64,000 nt of DNA from Nitrospira sp. (GCA_018242685.1 JAFEBM010000004.1:1-64000); one strand, 5' to 3'. Shown: positions 36,380 through 45,909, counted from the first letter of the stretch. Translations and numbers: made by a program. Notes: generated from the letters alone by a model not told the origin.

Positions 36380-36940
36380 TTAGGATTCCGCCGGAGGAGT
36401 TACTGCCGTGATCTCATTCGAGCAGAGACTTTCCGACTCGTTGAACGCACGGATAGCAAAAAGATATCGAGTGCTGGGTTCCAGCCCGGTAATCGTTGCG
36501 GCTGGAGCCTCGACGGCCTGACTTTCCCCGGAAGAACATGAACTTGGTTCTTCTGAATTGGACTCTTCTGAAGCGGGCTCTTCTGAACTTGGTTCTGCTG
36601 ATAGTTGCTTTCGATAATAAATGCTGTAACCAGCCACGTTCATACCTGGGGGATGAACCCAGGTCACATGCGCTGTCACTCCCGTTGGAGTCGAAGTCAT
36701 GGTGATCATGGGGTCTTCTTCTCCGTCGGAATCTGTTGCATCGGAATGGGGTGCTTGATCTGAGTCCAATCTTGCCGAAGCATCCGTTGGTGAAGAAAGG
36801 CTCGAAATTGTCGGTCCTCCCGCTCCGTCATTTGTGCAACCAGACAGTGGCATAAGTAGGAAAATAACAAGTATCAGATAGGCCATCGAGATGTTCAATT
36901 TCCGGGAGACAAAGCGAACCGAATCCTCAAGCGTCAACAT
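36380..36940 (-). CDS. fibronectin type III lipoprotein
   Basis: The N-terminal hydrophobic stretch ends in LMPLSGC, a lipobox with the lipidated Cys. About 55 residues of acidic, Ser-rich linker follow, then one fibronectin type III domain (VTAHVTWVHPPGMNVAGYSI, YYRKQ, TITGLEPSTRYLFAIRAFNE) that contains an unusual insert of acidic repeats (SEEPASEESNSEEPSS). The protein is likely anchored in the outer membrane or the periplasmic face of the inner one. It is 134 bases from the start of the BACON/Fn3 gene and on the same strand, so probably cotranscribed. The ATG at 36940 is the longest start; the one before AYLILVI is an alternative. Confidence 0.72.
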   Translation of the reverse strand: MLTLEDSVRFVSRKLNISMAYLILVIFLLMPLSGCTNDGAGGPTISSLSSPTDASARLDSDQAPHSDATDSDGEEDPMITMTSTPTGVTAHVTWVHPPGMNVAGYSIYYRKQLSAEPSSEEPASEESNSEEPSSCSSGESQAVEAPAATITGLEPSTRYLFAIRAFNESESLCSNEITAVTPPAES

Positions 36941-37338
36941 AGAGACACTCCTAATAAGTGAATTGATATGAGGCTCTGATGGTATTAAGTTTGTGCCCAG
37001 TAGTGACTAGTGCAAAGAGAGCATCACCATAATTTTTGCTTTCCTAGGGAAAGAGAGATACAGCAAAAGTGATGCCGAGAGGAAATGATCGGCGAGCTTA
37101 AATTTTGAATGCTTTGAGCGGTAGTTGAGACCTAAAAGTGTAAAGTGTGAAGGGTTCAACCTTCACAGAGATCAAGAAGGAACAAGAAGGTCCTAATGGC
37201 CACTCTGGGTTTCTTCTTGCCCGTTTCACACCTCGCCTGTGAGAGATTGAAAAAACCTATCCATGCTGCATCGCCTCCCGTATGATTCATATGGTTGCGA
37301 CAGCAATCAGTTTCAGCCTATAAGGTGGGAGATCGATA
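36941..37338 (+). other. divergent promoter region
   Basis: No convincing gene is present in these 398 bases, which separate two divergent transcription units. A short hairpin at 37146-37167 (TGTGAAGG-GTTCAA-CCTTCACA) lacks a T run and might be an operator. The open frame at 37263-37559 overlaps the next gene in another frame and looks non-coding. Confidence 0.4.
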
Positions 37339-37608
37339 GTGCCGACTGTTCGGATTGTGACACAAGCGGAAGTCCCACCTGCACCCGTCACGACCGTACA
37401 CACCTCTTCCGCGAGAGTTTGGATCTACATTGTTACAACGATGGCGCTCAGTGCAGTGATAGGTACATGGCTGGTGTGGTTTTCGGCGCATCTTCAGAGA
37501 AGTCTTCACGAGGAAGGTATTCGAGCGGCTTGCCGACGGGCTATGCCGGAAACGGCTGATCGTTGTTTTGATACGGTGATCATTCAGAGGGGAGGGATAC
37601 GGCGTTGA
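37339..37608 (+). CDS. small single-pass membrane protein
   Basis: An 89-residue product starting at GTG with AAGGTGGGAG about 8 bases upstream. A Pro-rich cytoplasmic start is followed by one transmembrane helix (VWIYIVTTMALSAVIGTWLV), then a polar C-terminus with two Cys (RAACRRAMPETADRCFDT). Its stop TGA overlaps by one base the ATG of the beta-barrel gene, so the two are translationally coupled. I do not recognise the family. It may assist export or localisation of the barrel. Confidence 0.55.
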   Translation: MPTVRIVTQAEVPPAPVTTVHTSSARVWIYIVTTMALSAVIGTWLVWFSAHLQRSLHEEGIRAACRRAMPETADRCFDTVIIQRGGIRR

Positions 37609-38612
37609 TGGAGGCATGGGAGGTACATGCCAAGGTTTGTTCGGCAATCGCTCTTCTGCTGATCATGGCGGCGTCCGTTCCAAGCTGGGCACAGGATTCC
37701 GATCCTCAAGCACAGCCACGCGTCGAATTGTCTCTGCGGTCGTGGTTATACACGGCCGGCGAAACTCAATGGAGCCACAATGCATCTGGGATCGATCCAC
37801 AACGTGGCGACCCTACCTCTAAACTCACGTATAAGGACAACGATACCCACATCATCGAGCTGGGGGGGCGGCTTAATTTTACCCGTCGAGTATTTTTTGA
37901 GGCCTATGGAGGATTCTCCGTATCCTTTAATCGCGGTCGCCTGGTCGACGATGACTTTACCGCCGTAGGTGGGCAACACCTATACTCTCGCACATCCAGT
38001 GATGTCACGGGATCGGGAACTCAATATGTAAATCTCAACATCGGCATTCGCGCCGTCGACTTTCCGGGATCGCGCGGCCATCTTGATGTGCTCGGAGGTT
38101 TTCAATATTGGAGAACCGAGTACGAGGCAACCGGAGTCAGTCAGGTGGTCTGCACTCCGTCCGGGATCCCGGGTGTGGCCTGTACGCCGAACCTCAGCCT
38201 TCCCGGTGTGCTGGCAATCACGAATACCACGCACTGGATTACCCCGATCCAAATCGGGATCAATACAGAATACCGCGTGACTCCCCGCGTGAGCGTTGAT
38301 CTCAAGGCTTCCGTGAGCCCGGCCAGCGTTGTTTTGAACGATGACATTCATCATCTCCGTCCTGACGAACTTCAGCAAGATCCGAGTTTTTCAATGTGGG
38401 GAGTCGGCGTCGGCGCCAATGCGGGCGCTGGTGTGAAATTCCTGCTCACGCGCAACCTTGCTCTGACAGGAGGGTACCGTGTCATGTGGAACAGGACCTA
38501 CTATGGGAGGTGGGAAAATCATCCCATTGGAGGCGGGGCCGCGACCGCTCCTCTTACCGAATTCCAAACTATCCGCCATGGTGTCATCGTCGGGCTGATC
38601 GGGTCCTTTTAG
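37608..38612 (+). CDS. outer-membrane beta-barrel protein
   Basis: Signal peptide (VCSAIALLLIMAASVPSWAQ) followed by about 300 residues of alternating hydrophobic/polar strands such as HIIELGGRLNFTRRVFFEAY and VGVGANAGAGVKFLLTRNLA. The final residue is Phe, the usual C-terminal signal for outer-membrane assembly. The size suggests a 10-12-strand barrel; an omptin- or Opa-like type cannot be told apart. GGAGGGAT lies 10-17 bases upstream of the ATG at 37608, which overlaps the previous stop. Confidence 0.75.
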   Translation: MEAWEVHAKVCSAIALLLIMAASVPSWAQDSDPQAQPRVELSLRSWLYTAGETQWSHNASGIDPQRGDPTSKLTYKDNDTHIIELGGRLNFTRRVFFEAYGGFSVSFNRGRLVDDDFTAVGGQHLYSRTSSDVTGSGTQYVNLNIGIRAVDFPGSRGHLDVLGGFQYWRTEYEATGVSQVVCTPSGIPGVACTPNLSLPGVLAITNTTHWITPIQIGINTEYRVTPRVSVDLKASVSPASVVLNDDIHHLRPDELQQDPSFSMWGVGVGANAGAGVKFLLTRNLALTGGYRVMWNRTYYGRWENHPIGGGAATAPLTEFQTIRHGVIVGLIGSF

Positions 38613-38633
38613 ATTGCTCAAATGGTGGACGAG

Positions 38634-39689
38634 CTATCGCCTCGGACGTCCGCCCGGTAGGGTTTCTTCTTCGTACTCAAGAAAGAGGCGCTTGGCCTCC
38701 GGATGGAGTTGGCTGGGGTGGCCGTAGGGGATTCCGAGCGTTCTAAACAGCGGCGTCAATTTTCCGTTCGGATGCAGATAACCGGCTCTGAGCGGCACCG
38801 TGCGTTTGCCGTGACGGACGAGCCGGCAGACAGTGGATCGGATGGATGTCAGCCAATCGGCGATGTCCTGTGGATTGCCGATCGAAGCGGAGAGCAAAAG
38901 GAGTCGAGCCTGTGCAGGACAAAAGATGATCGTCTCTTCCCACACCACTCCTCGCTCAGGATCGGCAAGATATTGCGATTCGTCCAGAATCACCAGTCCC
39001 AACGTATCCAATCTCACATCGATCTCCCCGCTTGCGGCATCATAGAGCAAGTTGCGAAGGATTTCCGTGGTCATGATGAGCAACGGCGCTTGCCCGTTCT
39101 CCTGCCGGTCTCCAGTGAGAATGCCGACTTTTTCGAAACCGAAGATTCGAGAAAACTCCGTATATTTCGTGTTGGACAAGGCCTTGAGCGGTGATGTGTA
39201 AATGACCGTGCGATTGTCGTCCATGGCCCGGCGGGCCGCTTCAACGGCGACATACGTCTTTCCGCTGCCGGTGGGAACGCTGATGACGACGTCGGTCTCA
39301 TTCAGAGCGGACAAGGCCTCGCTCTGCCAGGGGTCCGGGACAAATGGTTGCGGAGAAGGAACGCCGAGGCCTTCCAGCCAGGCCGAAAGTGAGATGGCGG
39401 TTTCGGAAGATTCCGGTCCTACTCCACGTGGCGACGCTTTCTTGTGAGTGATCGCAGGCGGATGATTGATGCGAGACGATCCGGCTTCTGATCGAGAGTG
39501 CTGCTCCCCGATCAAGGCCTGGAGATCAGATTCGAGGCCGGCACGATTCTGGATTGAATGCTGGAGAAGCAGCTCGATCAATCGTTTCTTGCCGGCACGA
39601 AAGTGCCGATGGATGCGTCCACGGGCCAGGCGATGCAAGAGCGCTACAGGCTGTTGGGCAAGCAGTTGTTCAAGCTCGTCGGTATTCAT
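38634..39689 (-). CDS. Ski2-like DExH helicase, N-terminal/RecA1 half
   Basis: This 351-residue protein holds only the first motor domain of a superfamily 2 helicase. A helical extension (residues 1-60) precedes WQSEAL (Q-motif region), GSGKT at 141-145 (Walker A), TSPLKAL (Ia), DESQ at 235-238 (motif II) and LLSASIGN (III). It ends LEYEEETLPGGRPRR. The second motor domain, which should follow in the same chain, is instead encoded by the gene immediately upstream, whose stop overlaps this start in ATGA. The two halves together have every motif of a Ski2-like helicase but in reversed gene order. It likely works only as a complex with that partner. Confidence 0.82.
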   Translation of the reverse strand: MNTDELEQLLAQQPVALLHRLARGRIHRHFRAGKKRLIELLLQHSIQNRAGLESDLQALIGEQHSRSEAGSSRINHPPAITHKKASPRGVGPESSETAISLSAWLEGLGVPSPQPFVPDPWQSEALSALNETDVVISVPTGSGKTYVAVEAARRAMDDNRTVIYTSPLKALSNTKYTEFSRIFGFEKVGILTGDRQENGQAPLLIMTTEILRNLLYDAASGEIDVRLDTLGLVILDESQYLADPERGVVWEETIIFCPAQARLLLLSASIGNPQDIADWLTSIRSTVCRLVRHGKRTVPLRAGYLHPNGKLTPLFRTLGIPYGHPSQLHPEAKRLFLEYEEETLPGGRPRR

Positions 39690-41545
39690 GGCAGCTCCTC
39701 CAACACTCCGCGTCGGATCAATGTAAGTGCTTGCGAGGCGGATTCAGCAAGGCCGGGGTGCGTAGATTTTACGGCCTGCACCTGTGATAGAAACTCAAGG
39801 GTTCGAGCCAATAATCGATAGATGTCGCCTTCCGCCATCGTGGTCAGTCGACAGAGTCCGATCCATGTGAGGGTGGGGTCGGCGACCCAGCGCTCAACCA
39901 ACGCCGCCACATCGGCGCGTAGGAGGGGAGGATCTTCGTAAGGAGATAAACTCTCCGCCAATTTTCGAACCTGCCCGAGTAAAGAACTCAGTCCTGTGCT
40001 GATGCGTGGAAATGCCCCGGGACGATCATCATCGTGGGCCAGACTGGCCAAAACGCCGGCGAGGAGGGACGGGTCTGCTCCAGTAAAGGCGTCGGCGCGG
40101 ATCAGTTCGGTAATCAGCAGCGAATGATCGATGCGGATCAGCCTTGCCCATTCTCCGTCCATCGTCAATTGTGTCGTCGGGGTGAGATACCCGAATTTTT
40201 GCAGCACTTCCACACGCTCTTGAAAGCGGTGCCACAAACTGGTCCGCAGCGCTTGTATGGATTTCGTATGGCGCTGTTGTTCCTGGCGAAGTCGCGATGC
40301 GGTTATGAAGTCTTTCTGACAGGTTGGTCGCGAAGGACAAGTCGGGCAGGGGAAGTCACCTAACGATTGGACGATGGCATCGGGCAGCGGCTCGATGCCC
40401 GGAGATATGAGTATGGGAAGCACGGGCACATGCGACGGAAGATCTTCTAATTGATGGCTGAGTCGATCGAACGTGTCGGTAGAACACCAAGGATAGGTCG
40501 GTGTCTCCGCGCAGTCGCATGTGCGATCGTAGACTTCTCTCACGCTGGTGACAGGGCATTCGGTGACAGCGCTGTCCGGTCGTAAGACGGTGAGCATGGA
40601 ATTTTTTTGGCCCTTGCTCCGATATTGCCGGAGCACAATCCCGCGGCCTCTGCCGAGTCCTACGACACGCCCCGGCGTCAGGAACGGCAACCGGGCCGAA
40701 ATCTCCGGCGGTTCGGATCGGTGGGTCTGATGTCGCGTGTGGCGATGTCTTCGCGCATGGTCGAAGGTGTGCCATTGGGTGATCCAGTCCGTACAGACGC
40801 GAGGACCGAACGGCTCCATCTGCACATGGACTGCGTCCAGTTTTTGCTCGAGGAGTTCCGCGCGCTGATTCAGTTGGAATTGAGCGAAACTCTTGGCCAA
40901 GATTCCTTGAATGTGCTCATGGGGATGGGCCTTCAAGAGGTTCAAGACCATCGGGTAGCTGATGGTAAACTGGCTGTTGATGGCTTCCGGTTGTCCCGTC
41001 AACCCTTTGGTCAGAACCGCGAGATCGATATAAGGAGAGGGAGTCACGATCGCAAATCCCACATGATCTTTTCCGCGGCGGCCGGCTCGTCCGGCGATTT
41101 GCTGGACCTCGCCGATGGTCAAGTCGGTGAAGTCACGGGACTTGCGGATGCTCGATTGGGTAATCACGACCGTGCGGGCGGGAAAATCGACACCCGCCGC
41201 CAAGGTCGTCGTGGCGAATACCGCGTCGAGGTGGCCTTGCCGCATCAGTTCCTCGATCGCGATTTTCCAAGACGGCAGATGCCCTGCATGATGTGCGGCA
41301 ACCCCGATCCGCCTCACAATGGGAATCAACGGGTGCTCGGCAATGCTGGGGTGTTGAATCGTGATCCGCTCAAGGGCGACAGCAATCGCCTCCTGCCGTG
41401 CCGGAGGGAGTACGAGATCGGCATGGTCAAAGGTCTCCATGGCCTCGTCACAGGCTCGACGTGAGGTGAGAAACACGATGGCTGGCGTGAGATGTTTGTG
41501 ACGGAGCGCAGTGATGAGATCAACCGGATGGATCGACGGCGGCAT
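39686..41545 (-). CDS. Ski2-like helicase, RecA2 and C-terminal half
   Basis: The 619-residue protein starts directly in the second motor domain: AIVFLTSRRACDEAME, AAHHAGHLP, VFATTTLAAGVDFPARTVVI (motif V) and QQIAGRAGRRG (VI, residues 148-158). A long C-terminal region follows with two cysteine groups (C343, C345, C354 and C400, C403, C409) that could bind zinc or an iron-sulfur cluster, then helical segments like the DSHCT region. No Walker A or DEAD box is present. The start lies 26 bases inside the end of glgC, and the stop overlaps the RecA1 gene by four bases. The partners must associate to hydrolyse ATP. Confidence 0.8.
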   Translation of the reverse strand: MPPSIHPVDLITALRHKHLTPAIVFLTSRRACDEAMETFDHADLVLPPARQEAIAVALERITIQHPSIAEHPLIPIVRRIGVAAHHAGHLPSWKIAIEELMRQGHLDAVFATTTLAAGVDFPARTVVITQSSIRKSRDFTDLTIGEVQQIAGRAGRRGKDHVGFAIVTPSPYIDLAVLTKGLTGQPEAINSQFTISYPMVLNLLKAHPHEHIQGILAKSFAQFQLNQRAELLEQKLDAVHVQMEPFGPRVCTDWITQWHTFDHARRHRHTRHQTHRSEPPEISARLPFLTPGRVVGLGRGRGIVLRQYRSKGQKNSMLTVLRPDSAVTECPVTSVREVYDRTCDCAETPTYPWCSTDTFDRLSHQLEDLPSHVPVLPILISPGIEPLPDAIVQSLGDFPCPTCPSRPTCQKDFITASRLRQEQQRHTKSIQALRTSLWHRFQERVEVLQKFGYLTPTTQLTMDGEWARLIRIDHSLLITELIRADAFTGADPSLLAGVLASLAHDDDRPGAFPRISTGLSSLLGQVRKLAESLSPYEDPPLLRADVAALVERWVADPTLTWIGLCRLTTMAEGDIYRLLARTLEFLSQVQAVKSTHPGLAESASQALTLIRRGVLEELP

Positions 41546-42758
41546 GCAGTTTCATTCCCTTTGAGATGACCACGAGGCCGGATTCAGTGACGGTAAATCG
41601 TTGCGCATCGGCCTCTCGATCGTACCCGATCTCCGTATGAGGAGGGATCGCCACATCCTTATCGATGATGGCGCGCCTGATGTGGCTCTGCGCGCCGATG
41701 GTCACGTTCTCCATGATAATGGATTCACGGACATCCGCATGGTCTTGCACGCGGACGTTCGGGGACAACACGGAATTTTGGACCCGCCCGCCTGAAACGA
41801 TGCAGCCGCCGCAGACGATCGAATCGAGGGCGACGCCCATCCGTCCTCCCTGAAAATCCTGCGCGAAGACGAACTTGGCCGGTGGGAACTGTCCTTGATA
41901 GGTTCGGATCGGCCAGTCAGAGTCGTACAGGTTGAATTGAGGGTCGACGGCGACCAAATCCATGTTCGCTTCCCAGTAGGCGTCGAGCGTTCCAATGTCG
42001 CGCCAGTACTGGACGGCTTTTCTGTTGGCGTCTTGGAATTTGAAGGCATAGACACGCCCTTCTTCGATCATTCTGGGAATGATGTTTTTCCCGAAATCAT
42101 GGGCGCTGTCCTCTCGCGCGTCGGCGATCAGATGTTCCCGGATCGCCTTTGTGCGGAACAGGTAGATGCCCATCGATGCAAAGGCGTGAGCAGGGTCGTT
42201 GGGCAGCGGAATGGGATTCGCCGGCTTTTCATCGAAGCGGGTAATCCGGTAGTCTTCGTCCACTGCGATGACTCCGAAGCGATTCGCCTCCTGGACGGGA
42301 ATGTCGATGGCGCCGACGATCGCATCCGCGCTCTTGGCGATGAGCCAGTGGAACATCTCCGCATAGTTCATCTTGTAAATATGATCACCGGCGAGAACCA
42401 GCAGGAATTCCGGGTGTTCTCCCTCGATCAAGAACAGATTCTGATACACGGCGTCGGCGGTGCCGCGGTACCAATCTTCGCTGATGCGCTGTTGAGGGGG
42501 GACTGAGGCGATATACTCGCCGACCTCAGCGTTGAGAATATTCCAGCCGGCCCGGATATGGCGATCGAGGGAGTGCGACTTGTATTGAATGAGCACGACG
42601 ATCTTGCGGAATCCTGAGTTCAGACAATTGCTTAGGGTGAAATCGATGATACGGTACTTCCCGCCGAAGGGAACAGCCGGCTTCGCGCGTTGGTCCGTCA
42701 GCGGAAAGAGTCGCTCGCCTTTGCCGCCGGCCAACACCATGGTGAAAATATTCTTCAC
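41520..42758 (-). CDS. glgC: glucose-1-phosphate adenylyltransferase
   Basis: GlgC makes ADP-glucose from ATP and glucose 1-phosphate for glycogen synthesis. TMVLAGGKGERLFPLTDQRA near the start, AKPAVPFGGKYRIIDFTLSN, and YRGTADAVYQN are the classic nucleotide- and substrate-binding segments; FDEKPANP and a C-terminal left-handed helix region complete it. I set the start at GTG 42758, giving 412 residues, because upstream in-frame codons have no homology and would run into the divergent gene. ATG 42824 is possible. It is the first gene of an operon with the split helicase; no other glycogen gene is in the window. Confidence 0.85.
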   Translation of the reverse strand: MKNIFTMVLAGGKGERLFPLTDQRAKPAVPFGGKYRIIDFTLSNCLNSGFRKIVVLIQYKSHSLDRHIRAGWNILNAEVGEYIASVPPQQRISEDWYRGTADAVYQNLFLIEGEHPEFLLVLAGDHIYKMNYAEMFHWLIAKSADAIVGAIDIPVQEANRFGVIAVDEDYRITRFDEKPANPIPLPNDPAHAFASMGIYLFRTKAIREHLIADAREDSAHDFGKNIIPRMIEEGRVYAFKFQDANRKAVQYWRDIGTLDAYWEANMDLVAVDPQFNLYDSDWPIRTYQGQFPPAKFVFAQDFQGGRMGVALDSIVCGGCIVSGGRVQNSVLSPNVRVQDHADVRESIIMENVTIGAQSHIRRAIIDKDVAIPPHTEIGYDREADAQRFTVTESGLVVISKGMKLHAAVDPSG

Positions 42759-42894
42759 GCGCCGAATTGTAGCAGGACCCGTAAGAAATAGAAAGGAAGC
42801 GGAATCGTTGACTTCCCGTTCCATGCGGATAATACTAGGCCCAGACCCGATTGTGCTTGTCGGTTCAAAAGGAGTCTGAAGTAAAGGAGTCAGC

Positions 42895-43191
42895 ATGAAG
42901 CGAGATGTCGTTGTCGCGGCTCTCCCAGGAGTCGATTCCAAAAGTGTGACGAAACTCCCGGAGAAATCCTCAGGTCCATCGCGCAACATGGCCTGGCGCC
43001 TGGAAAAGTTAGAGGGACAGATCCAGAAGCTGTCCGAACTGGTTCGAGATCATGCCGAAGATATGGATCGTCTGGTGAAGATCGTCGCAGAAAACAGCGA
43101 CATCATCCGCCGGCAGATGCTTCGGAAGCATCATGAGAAAGTTCGGGTGAGGAAACATTTGCGGGAGGCAGACGCTTCCACGGAACGTTGA
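42895..43191 (+). CDS. small coiled-coil protein
   Basis: A 98-residue, highly charged protein with a predicted coiled coil from about residue 33 to 75 (WRLEKLEGQIQKLSELVRDH and so on). AAAGGAG lies 5-11 bases before the ATG. It is transcribed away from glgC. No family is recognised and there is no membrane segment or signal peptide. It may be a structural or scaffold protein. Confidence 0.6.
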   Translation: MKRDVVVAALPGVDSKSVTKLPEKSSGPSRNMAWRLEKLEGQIQKLSELVRDHAEDMDRLVKIVAENSDIIRRQMLRKHHEKVRVRKHLREADASTER

Positions 43192-43373
43192 TGGTCGTTC
43201 GACGCCCCGCCGGCTACTCCGCCGCTCTCCATTCTCAACCTCATGTAAATCAGAATTTCTCAGAACCTCTTTCATTGCCCTATCTACGAGTGCATCGAGT
43301 ATAATTTGCCGGGCCTTCTACGGGCGGAGAAGATACGCCTTCGCATATACACCGAATATGGCGTGATGAGAGC

Positions 43374-44699
43374 ATGGGTCGACGACTACGTATTGCCTCC
43401 CTCTGCCTCGCCATCTCAAGCGGCATTTTCATTGGTGGTGAGTCCCTGCCAGCCGGGCAGTTGATGAGTGTCGCTTCGGATGAGGCGCCACCGGTTACCA
43501 TACCTTCGGCACAAACTCTACGCATGAGCCTTGAAGAGGCGATCGGGCACTTTTTACGCCAGAACCTCGATCTATTAATCGTGAAATACGGGATTGAGTT
43601 TAGTAAGGGACAGCAGATTACCGCCCGACTGTTTCCGAATCCTGTCGCCTCGATGGGACTCGTGAGCTCTCCGGTCCAGGGCCGCACGCTAGGGAACAGC
43701 GGACAGATCGCTCCGCAGATCCAGCAGTTGTTCGAGTTGGCGGGGAAACGAGGCTATCGGATCGAGAGCGCGGAATACGGACGGCAGTCTGCGGAGGCCG
43801 CTTTTGAAGACGCAGTCCGGCAACTGAGTTTTGCCGTCAAAGATGCTTACTACCGTGTTCAACTGGCGCGGAGACGGCTGGTTTTGGCGGAAGAAAATCG
43901 GGATCGTTTCTCCCGAATCCTCGAAGTCAATACGATTCGATTCAAAAAGGGCTATATTGCCGAGGTCGATTTGATCCGGATCCGGTTGCAGTTTATCGAC
44001 TTTCACTCCCAAGTGATTCAGGCTATTCAAGAAGCGCAGTCGGCTCGATCGGATCTTCGGCAATTGTTACAAGTTTCGCCGGCAAGTGACTTGGATCTCA
44101 CCACCGAACTGGAGTACAAGCGTCTGGATCCCGACATCGTCAAGCTTCGTGCCGTTGCCGTCGACGGACGACCTGATGTTCGTGCGAAACGGTCTACGCT
44201 GTCACAGCGCGAGGCCGAGCTGAAACTGGCCAAAGCGTACCGGATTCCGGATGTCACCGTCGGCGCGGGCTATGGCACCCAAGGTTCGCATGGCCCCGAC
44301 AACCCGAATCAGATGGCGTTCAGTCTTGGCCTGCCGCTGCCATTGTTCAATCGCAATCAAGGCGGTATCATGCAGGCGGAGGCCGCGATGCAGGCTGCGG
44401 GAGCGGACCTCGGCAAGACATTGAATCAAGTCGAGAATCAAGTGGATGTCGCCTATCGCAACTTGATCGAAAGCCGTCGATTGGTCGAAGCGTTCCTGGG
44501 AGGGGTGCTTGATGATGCGCGATCGGCGATTGCGATTGTGGAGCGAGCCTATGAACGAGGTGGAGTTACGCTGCTTGATTTGCTCGATGCGGCCAGGACG
44601 TCGAGGACGATTCAGCAAAGTTATATTGAAGCGTTGTTCAATTACCAACGGACTGTGATTCAACTGGAGAGCGCGGTCGGACAGGACATCATATCATGA
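43374..44699 (+). CDS. TolC family outer-membrane efflux protein (CzcC/CusC-like)
   Basis: The protein has a signal peptide, then two outer-membrane efflux repeats typical of TolC family channels. It is Gln- and Ala-rich with long helices (EAQSARSDLRQLLQVSPASD, EAELKLAKAYRIPDVTVGAG). The length of 441 is normal. It begins the efflux operon: adaptor 40 bases downstream, then the RND pump. It should form the outer-membrane exit duct for the metal or other cation carried by the pump. Confidence 0.88.
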   Translation: MGRRLRIASLCLAISSGIFIGGESLPAGQLMSVASDEAPPVTIPSAQTLRMSLEEAIGHFLRQNLDLLIVKYGIEFSKGQQITARLFPNPVASMGLVSSPVQGRTLGNSGQIAPQIQQLFELAGKRGYRIESAEYGRQSAEAAFEDAVRQLSFAVKDAYYRVQLARRRLVLAEENRDRFSRILEVNTIRFKKGYIAEVDLIRIRLQFIDFHSQVIQAIQEAQSARSDLRQLLQVSPASDLDLTTELEYKRLDPDIVKLRAVAVDGRPDVRAKRSTLSQREAELKLAKAYRIPDVTVGAGYGTQGSHGPDNPNQMAFSLGLPLPLFNRNQGGIMQAEAAMQAAGADLGKTLNQVENQVDVAYRNLIESRRLVEAFLGGVLDDARSAIAIVERAYERGGVTLLDLLDAARTSRTIQQSYIEALFNYQRTVIQLESAVGQDIIS

Positions 44700-44739
44700 G
44701 GCAGCCGGCAAGCATCGGATTGAGGTTTCAGATCCACAG

Positions 44740-45909
44740 ATGAAAGTCTTTCTAGGGTATTTCGGCAACCGTTTTCCCCGTCTTTCCTCAGCCTTCGCTT
44801 TAATCTGGACTGTGCTCTTTCTCTCCACATGCGGTCAAAGCGACCAGCCTTCGAGACTCGATGCGGCGATACACCAACCTGCCGAAAACGGGACGTTGTC
44901 GCATATCGAGACGATGATCGTAGCATTCAGTCCATCTCGGCAGGGTTTGACCCTCTCAGGTAAGATCGCCTACGGAGAGGACCGGTATTCGCGGATCTCT
45001 TCGCCGTTGCAAGGGCGAGTTGTGGAAGTGCGAGCGCATCTTGGGGGGAGGGTAAAATCCGGAGATATCTTGCTCATCGTGGATAGTCCGGATATCGCGC
45101 AGGCCTATTCGGAATACGTAAAGGAGGTCTCTGACTTGCAATATGCCACGAGAGCGTATGAATTAGCCAAGGATCTCTATGAGGACAAGGCGCTTTCGCT
45201 GAAAGATTTGAAACTGGCCGAAAATGAATTGGTTAAGGCTCGAGCGGAGTTTCGCCGTGCGAAAGAACGATTGCTTTCGCTGAGGGTTGCGCCTGACGAG
45301 CTGAGCAAGCCACTGGATAAGCAACGGATCACGTCACGATTCGAGATGAAGAGTCCGTTGACCGGGGTCGTCGTCGAACGTACCGTCACGCCTGGTCAGT
45401 CGGTGACCGGAGATGCCGACCATGTGCTGTTCACCATCGCCGATCTCGACGTGCTGCAGGTTGTGGCCGATGTCTACGAGCGGGACCTCGCGCTCGTACG
45501 GGAAGGCCAGTCGGCTGTCGTGAAGGTGGAAGCGTATCCTGATGTTGAGTTTCCGGCCACAGTCATCGCGGTGGGAGACGTGGTCGATCCTTCGACAAGA
45601 ACGATCAAAGTTCGGGCTCTCGTCAAAAATGAGGCGCGCGAACTGAAACCGGAAATGTTTGCTCGGCTGCAACTCGACATCAGCGGCATCGGACCATTCC
45701 TCACCGTCCCTCGCGAAGCGGTCCTGGAAGCAGACGGCAAACAGTTTGTCTATGTGGTTGAAGAAGGAACTCGGTATGTGAAACGGGACGTGAAGACCGT
45801 GAATATCTCGCCGGATCAGACTCGCGTTCTCGAAGGACTGACGCAGGGAGAGCGGATCGTGACTAAAGGCGCCGTCTTGATAAAAGGGCGACAGATCACG
45901 GGCGCCTAA
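44740..45909 (+). CDS. RND efflux periplasmic adaptor (CusB/CzcB-like)
   Basis: The N-terminus has a lipoprotein-type signal ending VLFLSTCGQ. The biotinyl-lipoyl-like halves appear at SSPLQGRVVEVRAHLGGRVK and MKSPLTGVVVERTVTPGQSV, flanking a helical hairpin (residues 130-190). A beta-barrel and membrane-proximal domain follow. No His- or Met-rich metal tail is seen. It links the inner-membrane pump and the TolC channel. The neighbouring HME-type pump suggests metal cation export, but the metal cannot be read from this protein. Confidence 0.88.
   Translation: MKVFLGYFGNRFPRLSSAFALIWTVLFLSTCGQSDQPSRLDAAIHQPAENGTLSHIETMIVAFSPSRQGLTLSGKIAYGEDRYSRISSPLQGRVVEVRAHLGGRVKSGDILLIVDSPDIAQAYSEYVKEVSDLQYATRAYELAKDLYEDKALSLKDLKLAENELVKARAEFRRAKERLLSLRVAPDELSKPLDKQRITSRFEMKSPLTGVVVERTVTPGQSVTGDADHVLFTIADLDVLQVVADVYERDLALVREGQSAVVKVEAYPDVEFPATVIAVGDVVDPSTRTIKVRALVKNEARELKPEMFARLQLDISGIGPFLTVPREAVLEADGKQFVYVVEEGTRYVKRDVKTVNISPDQTRVLEGLTQGERIVTKGAVLIKGRQITGA

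Noticed and set aside
37146..37167. Hairpin as a terminator
   Set aside because: No T run follows, and no gene ends just upstream.
37263..37559. 98-codon + strand open frame
   Set aside because: Overlaps the better-supported small membrane protein in another frame and lacks a ribosome site.
40607..41464. 285-codon + strand open frame
   Set aside because: Antisense shadow of the RecA2 helicase gene; no ribosome site or recognisable domain.
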